Assembly: GCA_003117195.1 (NCBI GenBank)
Contig: BDSI01000164.1
Span: 173,628-237,627 of the forward strand
From: Eudorina sp. 2006-703-Eu-15
Taxonomy: Eukaryota; Chlorophyta; Chlorophyceae; Chlamydomonadales; Volvocaceae
Reading direction: 5' to 3'
Length of the DNA: 64,000 nt
Position numbers and translations under genes: made by a program. The first letter of the stretch is position 1, and each line of letters begins with the position of its first letter. Shown piece after piece: positions 12,828 to 35,310 of the stretch. Under the pieces are notes generated by a model. The model was given only the letters and a program-made list of their open reading frames with translations, was not told the origin of the DNA and ran no database searches.

Positions 12828-13796
12828 CAGTTAACACTGCTGAGCCAAAACACCCTGCTGTCGTGAGACTGCCCGCTCGACGATCCTACTTCACTTGGAA
12901 AGAGCACCGTCGCCCGTAAACCTATGGCAAAAGAGAGTATAGCTTGAAGGCGTGGTTGCGCGCGCTGAGCTGATAAGCAGTGCGAGTGCAGTATGACGCC
13001 AGATCTCGCGAAAAGGTGTTGAGCAAGTGAACAAGTATTAGTAACTTCTCCACATATCTACATATCTTGCCAGCTCTGAGAGAGTATTTACAGCGAATTC
13101 TTCCGTCCTGACACGCTGGAAGGACAGAATACGGACAATCGTACAGTCAAGGATGCTCGTCGATGTTTCGTGTCCGTTGTAATCATTTTATGTTGCAAGC
13201 CATGACAGCAGATGTCCGTGCTCAGGACGCTCAGAGCCTGTTTCAAGCGGCGGAGAGCTTTTGCAAGTGGCCAAACAAGAAACCTTTGCGATTACGAGGT
13301 CTCGGCCATAATGCACCATCAGCCATATTCCTGGGAGGCTTTGAGTATGGCATGGGCGGCATTTTCGTCTCCTGCGATTGCGCATGCTGCGCGAACAAGC
13401 CAACGCTTGTTGGGGACGAAGTCGTGGAGGGGGAAAGTAAGAATCATGCGAGGTAGTGACTCTAAACCTGCATTGTTATCAAGGAATCTCTGCCGATGCA
13501 CCACAGAAATTGCTCTTGACTCATGTGGGCCCAAGGGTCGTTCTGGATCGTTTTCTTTCGCGACGTCGTCAGCTCTCCCGCCTGGGTGACCTTGATAACT
13601 GAATTATCCATACAAGGTCTGACCATCTTTGCATGGGCCAGTCATAGCTTTCTTACCGCACACCACGCCCCTACCCGCGACCGCCTGCTCGGCCCCTAGC
13701 CACGCATCCCCTTTGTCAATAACGACAGCGACCTCCCCCCCTCTTCCACACACCCCTCTCCTCTCCTCCCCACCCCGCCCCGCCCCTACCCTCCAG
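12828..13796. other. Intergenic region and 5' part of the next gene
   Basis: AT-richer DNA to about 13,600, then a long pyrimidine tract (13,660-13,796) ending CCCTCCAG, which looks like a splice acceptor. An untranslated or short coding exon of the next gene may lie here. Open frames at 13,160-13,590 on both strands are not recognisable. Confidence 0.45.
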
Positions 13797-16700
13797 GCCG
13801 AGTCATGTCACTGCTCGAGTTCTCCATCCACTGCGGACTCGCGGAACTGATCGAACAGCGACTGTACGACGACGGGCAGTTGGACGAGGCGGCCACGTAC
13901 GAGACCGCGACCCGCCTGCTGCTCGACCTGCTCTTCGTGCTGGACGTCCCCGGCGGCGATGCGCGGACGGCCCGAGCGGCGGCGTCAGCGTCAGCGTCGG
14001 CACAGCCGCGGACCAGCGGCGGCGGCGGCGGCGGCGGAGGACGAGCAGGCGGTGGCGCCCTGGGGATCTTGCCGCTGTCGGAGTTCCTGCGCCAGGTGAG
14101 CGACACCGCCCGCCTTCACCTCCCCTCACCTCGCCTCCCCTCCCCTCCGCGCATGTGTGTGACCCTCGCGGGCCCACGCGCCCTCTTAACCCCCTCCTGC
14201 GAAGGTTTCCCCCCCGGCTGGTCCCCTTCCCCCTCCCCGCCCTCAGCGAATAGACACACGCTGTCCGGGTCCGGGTCTTTTGAGGCTGTTCCGCCGAGGC
14301 CACCAGCCGCGACCGACCGCCGCCGCCGCTTGCTCCTCCTTCCCACGCAGACAGGCGAGGCCGCGGGCGGCGCTGCGCTGATCGGCCGCCGAGTGCGCCT
14401 CTTCGTCTTCCCCCGCGCCGCCGACACGCCCAACGGGGCCCCTCCTGCAGCAGCAGCAGCAGCAGGGGGCACCTCGGGGGCCGCCGCCGCTCTCACCCGG
14501 GGGGCGCCGGGGCCGGGGGCGGGCGGGGGCGCGGGAGTTCCCGCCTCCGGCGTCTCCTCGGCCGACGGAGCAGCAGCCGGCGGGGGGCTGCTCGGGGGCA
14601 CCCTGGTGGCGTACGACCAAGGCACAGGTCAGTCAGTCAGTCAGTCAGTCAGTTAGTCAGGGGCAACCCCCACGACCCACACGAGTGCGGGTGCGGGTGC
14701 GTACGGCAACAGCGGGGGAGGGAGGGGGTTCGTCCGCAACATCCGGGGGGCGGTGTGGGCATGGACGGGGTTAACAGGGTCGATCTGGGCACAGGCCGGG
14801 GCGATGGCATCCTCTGCTCGGAGGTCGATGGTGCGGCAGGGAGGAAAGGGGAGGGGGACGGGGCGGGCCGACGGACCTAAAGCCCCCGTCTTTTGCGGTT
14901 GGACACAGAGGGCCAACAACAGCGGCAGCATGTGCCGCCATCGTGAAGGTGTGCGGTGAGATGTTGTGTCGGGGCGTCGGGGTTGAGAGCGGGAGGGTCG
15001 TTTGCCGTACCGACCCGTGGGTCGCGACCCGCAGGCACGTACCGCGTCCGACTCGACGCGGACCCAGGCGGGCTCTGGCGCGTCGCCGAGGATGCGGAGG
15101 ATGCGGACGGCGAGGGCGCGGGCGAGGGCTGGATCCATCTGGCCGCCTGTCACGTGGATCTGGATCCGGATCTGGATGTCGTGGACGAGTGGGAGGCCGT
15201 GTGCGCGCGACGGGGACTCCGAGGGCCGTTCCGCCGTACCATCCAGGTGCGTACGACATGCCGGACGGCCATAGCAAGTGCTGCCGCCACGCCCAAAATT
15301 ACCTTACAGAACTTCCTTCTGGATCTGCGTGTGTAAAAGGAAACTGTGTGTGTGTGTGTGTTTTCCTGTGGGCGGTGCGGTCTCTCAACCCCAGCACTCG
15401 GGCGGTCACAGGCCGGTGCCCCGGGTCCGTCAACCCCAGGAGCGGGGCGGGGTGGGGCGGCCGCATCCTGCAGGCGGTGTGATGTGACCCGGTGGGACCG
15501 GAGTCGTTCCGCGGGCTTGGTCAGCCTCGTTACGGGTCCCACCCCTCTCCGCTGGCCGCATCGCATCCAGATCCGGGTCCCACCCCTCTCCGCTGGCCGC
15601 ATCGCATCCTGATCCGGGTCCCACCCCTCTCCGCTGGGCCACCGCAGGAGGTGCCCTCACACTGGGATGCCGAGCGGCTGGACCCGCTGCTCCGACGCCG
15701 CCTGCCGCCCGCCGATGAGGATGCGGCCGCGGGCGCCGCCACCGCCGCCGGCGGACCAGCTTCGCGGGCGGCAGTGGTGATGGAGGCTGCGGCCCCCCGG
15801 GAGGAGCCACCCGCCCCGGCGGTGGCTGCGCCGGTGGCGGAGGCGGTGGCCGTGGGCGACCTCAGCGCGGCATTCGCGGCGGCGGCCCGCGTCAACGACG
15901 GCGACGGCGACACAGACGCATCCATGAGCGGGCGGCGGGAGGACGCGGCCAACGGGGAACAACAACCGCCAATGGCCGAAGCCCTCGCCGCCGCCGTTGC
16001 TGCTGCTGCCCCTGCAGCAGCTGCTGCTGCTCCTGATGCTGTCGCAGCGGCTCCTCCAGGGAGCTCCCCGGCCGAGCTTGGGCTGGCGGTGGAGTCCGTC
16101 CCGACGGCGGCGGAGGCGGGGAGGGGGGTTGGGGCTGCGACCTGCGGAGACTTGGATGACGTCATGGAGGTGGACATGGCGGGGCCGGCAGGGGCAGCGG
16201 CAGGGACAGCGGCAGGGACAGCGGCAGGAGCAGCGGCAGGGACAGCGGCAAGGACAGCTCTCATGGCTGTGGAGGAGGCGGAGGAGGAGGCGGAGGCAGT
16301 GGACGATGCAGTAGTGCTTGGGTCGGTGCCGGGCAGGGAGGGGGAAGAGGAGGTGCGGAGCGCCCTCGAAAGGGGAGGGGGAGGGGGCGAGGCGACCGGG
16401 GGCCTGGGAGCCGCCGGGGGAGCAGGTGGCAGCGGAGCAGGTGGCAGCGGCGGCGGAGGAGAGCACGGGGGGGCCGTCGACACCCGGGTGGCGGAGGCGG
16501 CTGCTGCAGGGACAGCCAGCGGAGGCGACGAAGCGGCACCGGCGGAGGTGGCGGAGGCGGCAACTCCAGCAGTAGCAGCAGCAGCGGTTGCGGCGGTGGC
16601 CTCCGCCGTGCCCGCGGCGGTCGCGGTGTCAGTTCGGCCCGGCGGCGCCTGGTTCACGGAGGGGGAGCTCCGACAGCTGCTGGAGCGGGCAGAGGCGCTG

Positions 16701-17326
16701 CCGCAGCCGCCCTCATACTCGCCGCCGCCGCAGGAGGGGCACCTGCAGCAGCAGCAGCCGGAGGGGCACCTGCGGGGGCGGCCGCCGCCGCCGCTGGGGG
16801 TGATGATGGGGTGTGAGGCGGATCTGCAGCCGGCGGGGCTGTTGGAGCCGGAGGAGATGGCGAGGTGCGACGGGGTGGACGCCCTGGATGAGGCGGCGCT
16901 GAGGCTGCGGCTGGAGCCGGCCGCCCGGGCGACACTGCTGCTCAGCGCCTGGCTGATGCCGTCGTGGCAGGTAGGGGGCGGGGGCCCGGGGGAAGGGGGC
17001 CGGGACAGTCCGGGCCGGTCGCCTTACGGCCCGAAGGCAGAGGGCAAGCACGGGGGGGCGGCCCATCGGCCGGGGGCAACAAACCCTAGGGGCACAGGCT
17101 GCGCACACGGGTGGTTTTTTTGCCGTACGGGCCACAGCAGGGCTGTGTCATCTGCCGTACATGTGAATGTCATGACGTACTGCACGACCACCCGCAGGTT
17201 CGCTTCCTCGCGGAGGAACTGCAGCAGCGCGGGTCGGCGGCGGCGGCGACGGCGGCGGCGGCAGCTCGGGCCGCGGTCGCAGCCGGGGAGCTGCCCCTGG
17301 CTCCGGAGCTGCAAGCGCAGCGCTGA
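13797..17326 (+). CDS. Tudor-like domain protein with long Ala/Gly-rich region
   Basis: Five exons join in phase: 13797-14095, 14351-14627, 15035-15246, 15648-16970 and 17198-17326. Translation from ATG 13805 gives 743 residues (MSLLEFSIHCGLAELIEQRL). A pyrimidine tract and AG just before 13797 leave room for an upstream exon. Exons 2-3 carry a Tudor/agenet-like barrel split by low-complexity inserts: LIGRRVRLFVFP, GGTLVAYDQGTGTYRVRLDA, GLWRVAED and GWIHLAACHVDL. Such barrels usually read methylated lysine or arginine in chromatin proteins. Exon 4 is mostly Ala/Gly/Glu with an ordered end (FTEGELRQLLERAEAL; LLLSAWLMPSWQ). Exon 5 ends VRFLAEELQQRG plus an Ala-rich tail. The domain call rests on pattern only; the gene structure is well supported. 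Confidence 0.75.
14628..14660 (+). repeat. (CAGT)n microsatellite containing a splice donor
   Basis: Eight CAGT-type units begin exactly at the donor of exon 2 in the Tudor-like gene (CACAG|GTCAGTCAG). Every unit repeats GTCAGT, so several donor-like sites sit 4 nt apart. Confidence 0.7.
15534..15639 (+). repeat. Intronic tandem repeat, period 41 bp, about 2.5 copies
   Basis: Copies start at 15534, 15575 and 15616. Each begins GGGTCCCACCCCTCTCCGCT; the first two continue GGCCGCATCGCATCC. They lie in intron 3 of the Tudor-like gene, and the last partial copy runs into the acceptor of exon 4. Confidence 0.8.
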
Positions 17327-17801
17327 ACGGTCGTCCGTCCGTCCGTCCGTCCGTCCGGGGGGTATCCGGCGACGACGACAACGACGCCGACCCGACTACG
17401 GCGGCGGTGGTGCTGGGCTGGGCTGGGCGGCAGGCTGCCGCTGTCACCGCAGACCGCCCCGCGGGTCGGCCCATCTGCCCCCGAGTACGGAAACGCACGG
17501 CAGCAGCGGTGTCCTCCAGGGGGGGAAGAGGGGGAAGGGGGGGCAGCGGACGGGCGGGGGGCGCTCCCTGCTTGCGTGCCAATACACACACGCACATGGG
17601 CTCGGTCGGGCGGGTTCGGGGTTCATTTTCTAAACACACACGCAATGCACATCGCGACCCGTACGGACGGCTGCAGTCGGGTGTCCTGCGGATCTTTCTC
17701 CCATACATGCGCATATTCGCATATACACATATACGCGGGCGGGTCTCTTCTCTAAACACATATTCGCACTCTTATAATCTGATACGCACGCATACATGTA
17801 G
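17327..17801. other. Intergenic region
   Basis: Begins with a (CGTC)n run just after the Tudor-like stop, then CA-rich sequence with repeated TAAACACA. No gene seen. It ends at a retrotransposon insertion point. Confidence 0.5.
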
Positions 17802-19229
17802 GCTACCAGCGGCCTGGGTGGCAACAGCCCTAGCGGCACGAGCGAACGGGGTCCAGGGGGCGAATGTGCCCACGGAAGAGGAGGTGACGGCCATGTTGCT
17901 CGATCGCATGGGTTGGAGGTTGAATAATGGGTTGAAGGTGGCCCTGAGCGAGTACTCTGTTCGAGTGGGGACAGCGATGCAACTAGCCCAGGTGGCGGAA
18001 CGCCGCAGCGCGGCTCACTTGCTGTTTGCCTGTGAGGCGGTAGGACTGGGAGCCACCGACCCGATTTCTCAGGTGGCGGCCGCCCGGATCCAGGGGCTGC
18101 TGAGCCGCCTTTGGCTCAGTATCCGGTGGGAAAATGAGCATAAGGAGGCCTTTTGGCGCCTTACAGTCGATGGCGTCCCGTTGTTGGGCAATTCCCATAT
18201 GCGACACGCGAGGGTGACGCGGTGTGGATGCGGGGGATACCCAGCGGAAGGCGGGGGGTCAGAGACACCCCGACAGCACCATTTCTGGTCATGCCGAGTG
18301 GCCCAGGCGGTGGTGGGTCAGTTGGAAGCGCGCCTAGGGGCACGGATACGGAGGCCGCAGGTCTGGCTGGCGGAACCCCCGCCACCCGTGGAGCAAGTTG
18401 TTTGGGATGTGGTGGTGTTGGCCGCGATTGCGGCCATGGAGACTGGTCGCCGATTCATGGCGGCCACCCTGCGTCGGTCAGCACCTGGTCAGGGTCAGAC
18501 GATCCGGCCGGGACCGATATTGGCAGAACAAGGGGAGCGGCGCGCAATCGCTGACTTTTGGGGGCGCCTCCACGGCTTCGCCCAGTTGGGGCTCCCGAGA
18601 CGGGGTTGGAGCTCAGTGGGCCCTTTCCACCCTTTCTTGAAAGTGGCGGGGGGAGTCCTGCGATGTGCGGGACCTGCTCCTGAAGAAGGATGAGGCGCGG
18701 GTTCCCCGCCCTCTGTCTGTTTATCGTCGGGCTCTCCGAACCGGGGTTCAAGTTGGGGACCGGGCCTCCCCTCAGATTGGGGTGGAGGTTGGGCTCCCGT
18801 TGGCATTTTGGTGTTTTGGCCAAGTTATTTCTTATGATGCGGGTTACCCCACTAGCGGTCGCTGGGCAGTGTCACGAGCCAGGCGTGGGCCTTCCAAGAC
18901 CTCGAGAGGGTGCTGCGTTGGGTGCCTCAGAGGTGGTGGTAGCTGGGTAATGGGGTGCCTGTGTGGGCGACCTCCCCTGTGCTTGGCTTTATCCACTTCT
19001 GGGGATTATGCCCGCTGCTGTGCCTATCCCTTTGGTAGTGTTGCCCCGCTGCGCGCCTCTGCTTGCTTCGGTGTCTGACTGGTTGGGGTTATGGCCCGGT
19101 GTGTTTTCTTTGGGTGCGGCGTTGTGGTGTGGAGGTGACCTGCCGCCTTGGCGGTGGGGCCCACTGGGGCTTGCTCTGGTATACACCGATGATCCCGTTG
19201 GGGTCCGCTGTAACATTCATTCATTCATT
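17802..19229 (+). mobile_element. 5'-truncated LINE-type (non-LTR) retrotransposon
   Basis: An open frame from the left edge to 18693 carries the C-terminal part of a LINE reverse-transcriptase polyprotein: SIRWENEHKEAFWRLTVDGV, then a Cys/His knuckle (CGCGGYPAEG, HHFWSC) and VWDVVVLAAIAAMETGRRFM. A non-coding tail of ~530 bp follows. The element ends in (CATT)n at 19214-19230, as many LINEs end in short tandem repeats. CATGTAG occurs at 17795-17801 and again at 19230-19236, a candidate target-site duplication. No polymerase active-site motif is present, so the copy is truncated and cannot move by itself. The family is inferred from the knuckle and overall layout. Confidence 0.65.
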
Positions 19230-19361
19230 CATGTAGCGCGGTACCGCATATCCTTCTTTCCAGGAGCACTTGTGGTTGGGGTTTTGGGGTTTTAATTCTA
19301 CGGGACTGCCGGCACTTGCTCTTTAATCCACAGGCTGTTCTGCGAGAGGGTGTGTGTGAGT

Positions 19362-19395
19362 GGGGGGGAGGTATAGGAGATTGGTAGACATATAT
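19362..19395 (+). repeat. Dispersed ATAGGAAATTGGTAGAC-type motif, copy 2
   Basis: Reads GGTATAGGAGATTGGTAGAC then ATATATATACT, preceded by a G run as in the other copies. Confidence 0.55.
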
Positions 19396-20096
19396 ATACT
19401 GTGTGTGTGTGTGGTGGTGGGGGGGGTAAATTGAGAAAAATATCAGTATACTTACGTAATGCGGTACCTGCATAGCAACGGAAAGATAGAGACCGCGCGC
19501 GGGCGCGTGGCGGCGGGGTGTGGGGGGGGGGCCCACCGAGCGTCTGCTTCGGTATCAGATTCGTGATGCGGGATGCTTGGGTCCCGACTCTTGATGGGGG
19601 GCGCTTGGGTTTCGGAGGAGCGGAGAGCCGCAAGCGGCGCCCGCGGGGGTCCACGGGTCCATGGGCCGGGTGGCTGTTGGCGCGGGCTGGCGCCGGCGGG
19701 CTGAGAGACCCAGTAAAACGACCCAGTGTGTCTTGCGAGGCTGAGGGCGGGGCCGGGCACCGCACCCCGGGCGCCCCGAAGGTGGCGCCGAGGTGAGGTG
19801 AGGTGGAGTGCCGCGGCTGGATGTGGGCGAGGGACGAGATGGGGGGCCCGCCGATGAGACCGCGAGGAGCCGGCAAGCAGTGGAAGAGCCCCCCGCGCGC
19901 GTGAGGGAGCGCGGACGTCGCCTTGCGGGTTGAGTCGTCCCCGGCCCTTCTTCCCCTGAGGGTGGTCCCCCCCTTCCCCTTCCCCTTCCCCTTCAGGACC
20001 CCGATACCGGGATGTACACAGCTGTGCCCCCCCCTGGAGGTCAGGGGCCGGGGTGGGGGCTGGGTCGGGGTCTAGGGCAGTCAGGAAGCTGCACCC

Positions 20097-20145
20097 TTCC
20101 ATCCATCCTTCCATCCATCCTTCCATCCATCCTTCCATCCATGCA
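20097..20145 (+). repeat. (CCATCCTT)n minisatellite
   Basis: Near-perfect 8-bp units (CCATCCATCCTT pattern) that drift into CATGCATGCATCC. Confidence 0.85.
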
Positions 20146-21158
20146 TGCATCCACCCAAGGGGCCCCATCCCGCTCACCGCGCGCCGCCCGCCATCCATTT
20201 CCAAACCGGTACCCGGTACGCCGGTTACCGTACGATACCGTATGGTACGGTACCGTATTTCCACAGGACGAGCTGTGCGCGCGACCCGCCCCCTGGGTCC
20301 GTCCGCAACCGGTTGTCTCCGCTACTCAGTCCGCCACCCGCCACTCGCCTGAGTGACGGACTGACGGACCGACGGATGGGCTCGCCGGACTGCCGCTGTG
20401 CGCACCCACCCCCGGTGTGGGAGGGTGTGGGAGGGGAGCGGCCCGGTAGCCCCAGACCCGCCCGCGCGCCCTGCCCTTTGGTCAACCACGGCGGCGAAAG
20501 TGCAACCAAGTCACCCAATGGGCAGCGGCCCCCCTTCCGCCTCACCCCTCACCCCTCACCCCCTCCGGGCGACCTGCCGTCGTGCAGCCCATGTGACGAC
20601 CCCCCCCCCACACACACACCTGCCTGCACCTGCCCCCTGCGACCTCTTCCAGTCTTCGTCCCCCCTCTGCCGCAATGAGGTCATCCCCCCCCCCACACAC
20701 AGTGATTCTCCAGCACCCCCCCTCTATCAGTGCAGCTCCAGCACCCCCCTCTATGCGCCTACCTGAGCATCGCCACCGATGACGACCCGTACGTCATGGA
20801 GGTGGCCCGACTGGCCATCTCCGCACCGCTGCCTTGCCGCCTCGCCAGCTGCCCCATCAGGTCAATGCAGCACAGACTGCTGCTGCTGCTGTTAGTACTG
20901 CTGCTGCTGCTAGTGCTGCACTTCGTGCCGCTGGTCCTCGACCTTGAGATCCACTGGCGAGCTCCCCGGGGGCGGGGAGGGGAGGGGGAGATCGTTCGCT
21001 GCTCCCCGAAGACCTCTCCCCCCCATTTGGGTTCTTCGGTACGTCCGGTGCCCGAAAGCCAGTCCCCCACCCCACCCCACCCCACCCACCCCACAGACGA
21101 TGAAGCCGCCCCCTCTCGCCCCCTCTCGCTCCCTCTCGTTCCTTTGTGACCGCCGCCA

Positions 21159-32445
<11,287 letters not shown>

Positions 32446-33611
32446 ACATGGTTGGGAGTTCTAGTCTCCAACCAAGCGCATGGTTAGTTACGGTTGGGAC
32501 GAAGCTCTTGGATCTGGGTATCGGCATTGGATGCGATAATAGGTTAATGAAAGAGGAGCGCAGGTTTTGTGTAAGAAGGCCTCCGCGCCGGGCTGCAGCT
32601 GGCTTACGCAGCACACGTACGCAATTGCGCCGACATACCTAAGCCCGCCACGACGCCATCCCATGATTGTATTGGCCTCCATTTGATCAATAAGCGAGAT
32701 CACACTGCACAAGATTCAGACCGGAACGAGTTGTCGCTCCACCGCATGCTGGCTTGCAACCCGCAGGTTTCACTTCGCGCAGAGTTCATGGCACCGAACC
32801 TAGCATGTGTCGTAATTGAAGAGATTTGGTAATGCTTTATCAATCCACTTGTGAATCCTGGTTATCTTTTGCCCTTGACCGTAGTCTGTTGCACGCAAGC
32901 TTTTTTGGCGAACCCTTGTCCGTTTGAGGCCAAATCTGCAACGACGATGTATGTACAATATAGTTTTGAAGATTGCTGATGAGTGACCGTCTCCTCCCGA
33001 AAGTGGTAGTTTAGCCGTAAACGGACCCTCGTACATAAACCTGAAAACCTTTCATAATTTGCGGCCATGCTACACACTAGAGCACATCTACATGCACCTC
33101 CATAGCGGCAAACGGGTTGTAGCTTTGGCTTGCGGCCTTGGCTGCTGGTTGAGTCGCATCATCGAAGCATGTCACGATGTCAGTGCTCATACAGGCCGTC
33201 AGTCGGGCCTTGCGCGTGCGGGAGGACGCAGATGGACCGTCCGGCCTCCTTCCACTCACTCACCCACACCAGCCACAGGCGGCAAGCAACCTGCTGGCCG
33301 TCTGCACACACGTACGCAACCGGCGGTCCTGACCGGTGTGTTGAGTGTGGATGTGGATATGTTTGGGGGGAGGGCACAGCTGTGGCCCGCGCCAGGGTCC
33401 TCAAGAGCCGCACGGCTGTCGGGCCCGGGGTCAAATGGTGTGAGCTGGTCTTGCAAGACGGTGTATCAAACGAGCTGGTTGCGGTGAGGCGTCACCCACG
33501 CTGGGCCCCCGCTGTCGAGCAGTGCCGACGCCAGGAGAGCAAAACGTGCCGCCCAGCATTATCCATCCATCCCTTCCATCCCCATGGCCTGCGCCTCGCG
33601 GTCCCCCCGCC
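32446..33611. other. Intergenic region
   Basis: AT-richer DNA at about 32,450-33,150 upstream of the OPR-like gene, then GC-rich sequence that should hold the 3' UTR of the next minus-strand gene. No gene or clear promoter motif seen. Confidence 0.5.
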
Positions 33612-35018
33612 TCACACCATCGTCGGCTCCACGACGGGCATGCCCTCGTTCCCGCCGCCCACGCCGCCACCGCCTCCCCCTTGCCCATCGCCCCCGTCCC
33701 CGCCCCCGTTCCCGTTGCCCTCCCCGCCGGCGTCCTCTCCGCCTCCTGGCCCCCCGTCACCCCTCCCACCCGCCGGCGCCCCCGCGCTCTGCATCCTGTC
33801 CAGCACCGCCATCGCCTCGCCGCGGATAATCTCCAGCCGCGCAATCACCGCCGCATTCACGCCCACCCCCTCGCTGCTTCCTCCTCCACCTCCTCCCCCA
33901 CTGCCGCTGCCGCCACCGCCACTGGCCGCCGCCACGTCCGCCTCCTGCAGCTGCACCACCATGGACTGCAGCGTCGCCAGGAACCGGCCCGGCCGCACCC
34001 AGTCCGGCTGGTTGGCGTGGAAGGCCGTCTGCGGCTTCTGCCGTGGCGCGGCGCCGTCCCAGTCCCGCTCGAACGCCGCCGCCAGCAGCCCCACGCGCCG
34101 CACCGGGTCGCCCACCGCCACCAGCTCCTTGAGGAAGGCCGCGCAGCGCTGCGGCACATTGGTGCGGACGGGCTCCTGCGGCACACCCGCGTCGTCCCCC
34201 GCCGTGAAGCGCGCCTCCTCGCGCAGCATCCGCAGCTCCTCGCGCACCAGCACCAGCCGCGCCAACAGCCGCCGGTCGGGCACCTCCGCCGCCTCCTCCA
34301 TCTCGTCGATGAACTTGGAGGCGGTGGCGGACAGGGTGTCCAGGTCGGTGCCGCCGGCGTCGCCGGCGGCTTCGCCGGCGGCGTCCGCCGCCGCGCGCAG
34401 CACCGCGACGCGGTCATCCTTGTCCGCGTGGCGCAGCGCCGAGTCCAGGACCTGGGCCGCGGGGGGCATCCGGGCGGACACCTGGCGGAGAACCTCCTGA
34501 CGGATGGCGGTGAGGAGGGACCCCAGTTGCGTGTCGCCGCGCTGGACGCAGACGTGCTGGAAGCCCTCGAGCGCCGTCAGGAAGTTCGCGTCCAGGAAGT
34601 CCAGCCGACGCGCGACCGCGTCGCGCACGGCCGAGTTCTGGGTCTGGTCGGAGGCGTCGTTCTGGAGGTAGGCGACGGCCTCCGAGACGAACAGCTCGCG
34701 CGTGACCTCGTTGACGATCTCGCCCAGCATCGACGCCGCGCGCTCGACATTGGCGGCGATCTCCGCGCGTTTCTGGGCCGGGTCGGGCTGCGCGGGTGGA
34801 GGAGGTGAGGATGGACTGGTGCCGTCGGAACCGTTCGCGGTAGCGCCGGCTGGGGCGTGGAGGCCAGGGCGGCGGCGAGGCGACGATGCGAGGAGCGATG
34901 ACGGCCGGCGGGCTGGCGGGATGGGCGGCACCGGTGCGGCGGCGCTTTGCCGGACCGGCGCCGATTTATCCTGACGCAGCTGGTGTTGGGATGGCGGATA
35001 CAGGATGCCCAAATGCAT
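33612..35018 (-). CDS. Conserved-looking intronless protein of unknown function, possibly plastid-targeted
   Basis: A single open frame of 468 residues. About the first 75 residues are Pro/Ser/Arg/Ala-rich with almost no acidic residues (PPARRPSSLLASSPRRRPGL), as in algal transit peptides. The ordered core follows: RAEIAANVERAASMLGEIVN, LFVSEAVAYLQNDASDQTQN, VARRLDFLDANFLTALEGFQ, LLTAIRQEVLRQVSARMPPA and DRRLLARLVLVREELRMLRE. It is strongly helical. A later segment (FHANQPDWVRPGRFLATLQS) is followed by a Gly-rich tail ending GMPVVEPTMV. The core reads like a conserved domain of photosynthetic eukaryotes, but I cannot name the family. ATG 35018 is the first methionine in frame; the true start could be upstream if there is an intron. 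Coding use is far more convincing than the overlapping plus-strand frames. Confidence 0.8.
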   Translation of the reverse strand: MHLGILYPPSQHQLRQDKSAPVRQSAAAPVPPIPPARRPSSLLASSPRRRPGLHAPAGATANGSDGTSPSSPPPPAQPDPAQKRAEIAANVERAASMLGEIVNEVTRELFVSEAVAYLQNDASDQTQNSAVRDAVARRLDFLDANFLTALEGFQHVCVQRGDTQLGSLLTAIRQEVLRQVSARMPPAAQVLDSALRHADKDDRVAVLRAAADAAGEAAGDAGGTDLDTLSATASKFIDEMEEAAEVPDRRLLARLVLVREELRMLREEARFTAGDDAGVPQEPVRTNVPQRCAAFLKELVAVGDPVRRVGLLAAAFERDWDGAAPRQKPQTAFHANQPDWVRPGRFLATLQSMVVQLQEADVAAASGGGGSGSGGGGGGGSSEGVGVNAAVIARLEIIRGEAMAVLDRMQSAGAPAGGRGDGGPGGGEDAGGEGNGNGGGDGGDGQGGGGGGVGGGNEGMPVVEPTMV

Positions 35019-35095
35019 GTCGCCTTGTCGTTCCGGCCTTGGTTCCGGCTGTTCGGGGTACTTTGTTTTGCGAAGCTATTGATTGTATGGAAGTA

Positions 35096-35310
35096 TACTC
35101 GATAACAATTACAGTGATGCAGTGGTAAGATAAAACTAGGAACAGTTGTTGCAACTGTACTTGAATAAATTGAGGCGACTGTACTCAAAGCACCCCCGTG
35201 GTCCTATCGAGTTGCAACTATAGTCAATAAGAATTACAATAATGCAATGGTAATATTCATTTGGGGCGATTGTACATTGAGCAACCCCGTTGTCGTATCG
35301 AGTTATGAGC
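35096..35310 (+). repeat. Diverged tandem duplication in a bidirectional promoter region
   Basis: Two related AT-rich stretches: about 35096-35215 and 35221-35310. Shared blocks are AATTACAGTGATGCAGTGGT versus AATTACAATAATGCAATGGT, and GGCGACTGTACTCAAAGCAC versus GGCGATTGTACATTGAGCAA, each followed by CCCCGT and ATCGAGTT. The second copy lacks about 35 bp and ends with ATCGAGTTATGAGC, which holds the start codon of the next gene. Confidence 0.75.

Larger units (their letters stand above)
19237..21158. other. Region downstream of the OPR-like gene, several minisatellites
   Basis: Holds a dispersed motif copy (19362), CCCCTT repeats near 19970, CCATCCTT repeats (20097-20145) and palindromic GTACCGTA runs near 20220. 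At 20757-20950 the minus strand reads Ser-rich then LMGQLARRQGSGAEMASRA up to a donor-like CAG|GTAGGC, while the plus strand reads YLSIATDDDPYVMEVARLAI. One of these may be an exon of an unrecognised gene; I cannot decide which. Confidence 0.4.

Noticed and set aside
15530..16657. 375-residue Ala/Ser/Pro minus-strand frame
   Set aside because: It is the complement of exon 4 of the Tudor-like gene, whose frame has matching splice phases on both sides.
33130..34808. Long plus-strand frames (456 and 428 residues)
   Set aside because: Shadows of the intronless minus-strand gene. They are compositionally skewed and lack ordered segments, while the minus frame has a transit-like start and a helical core.
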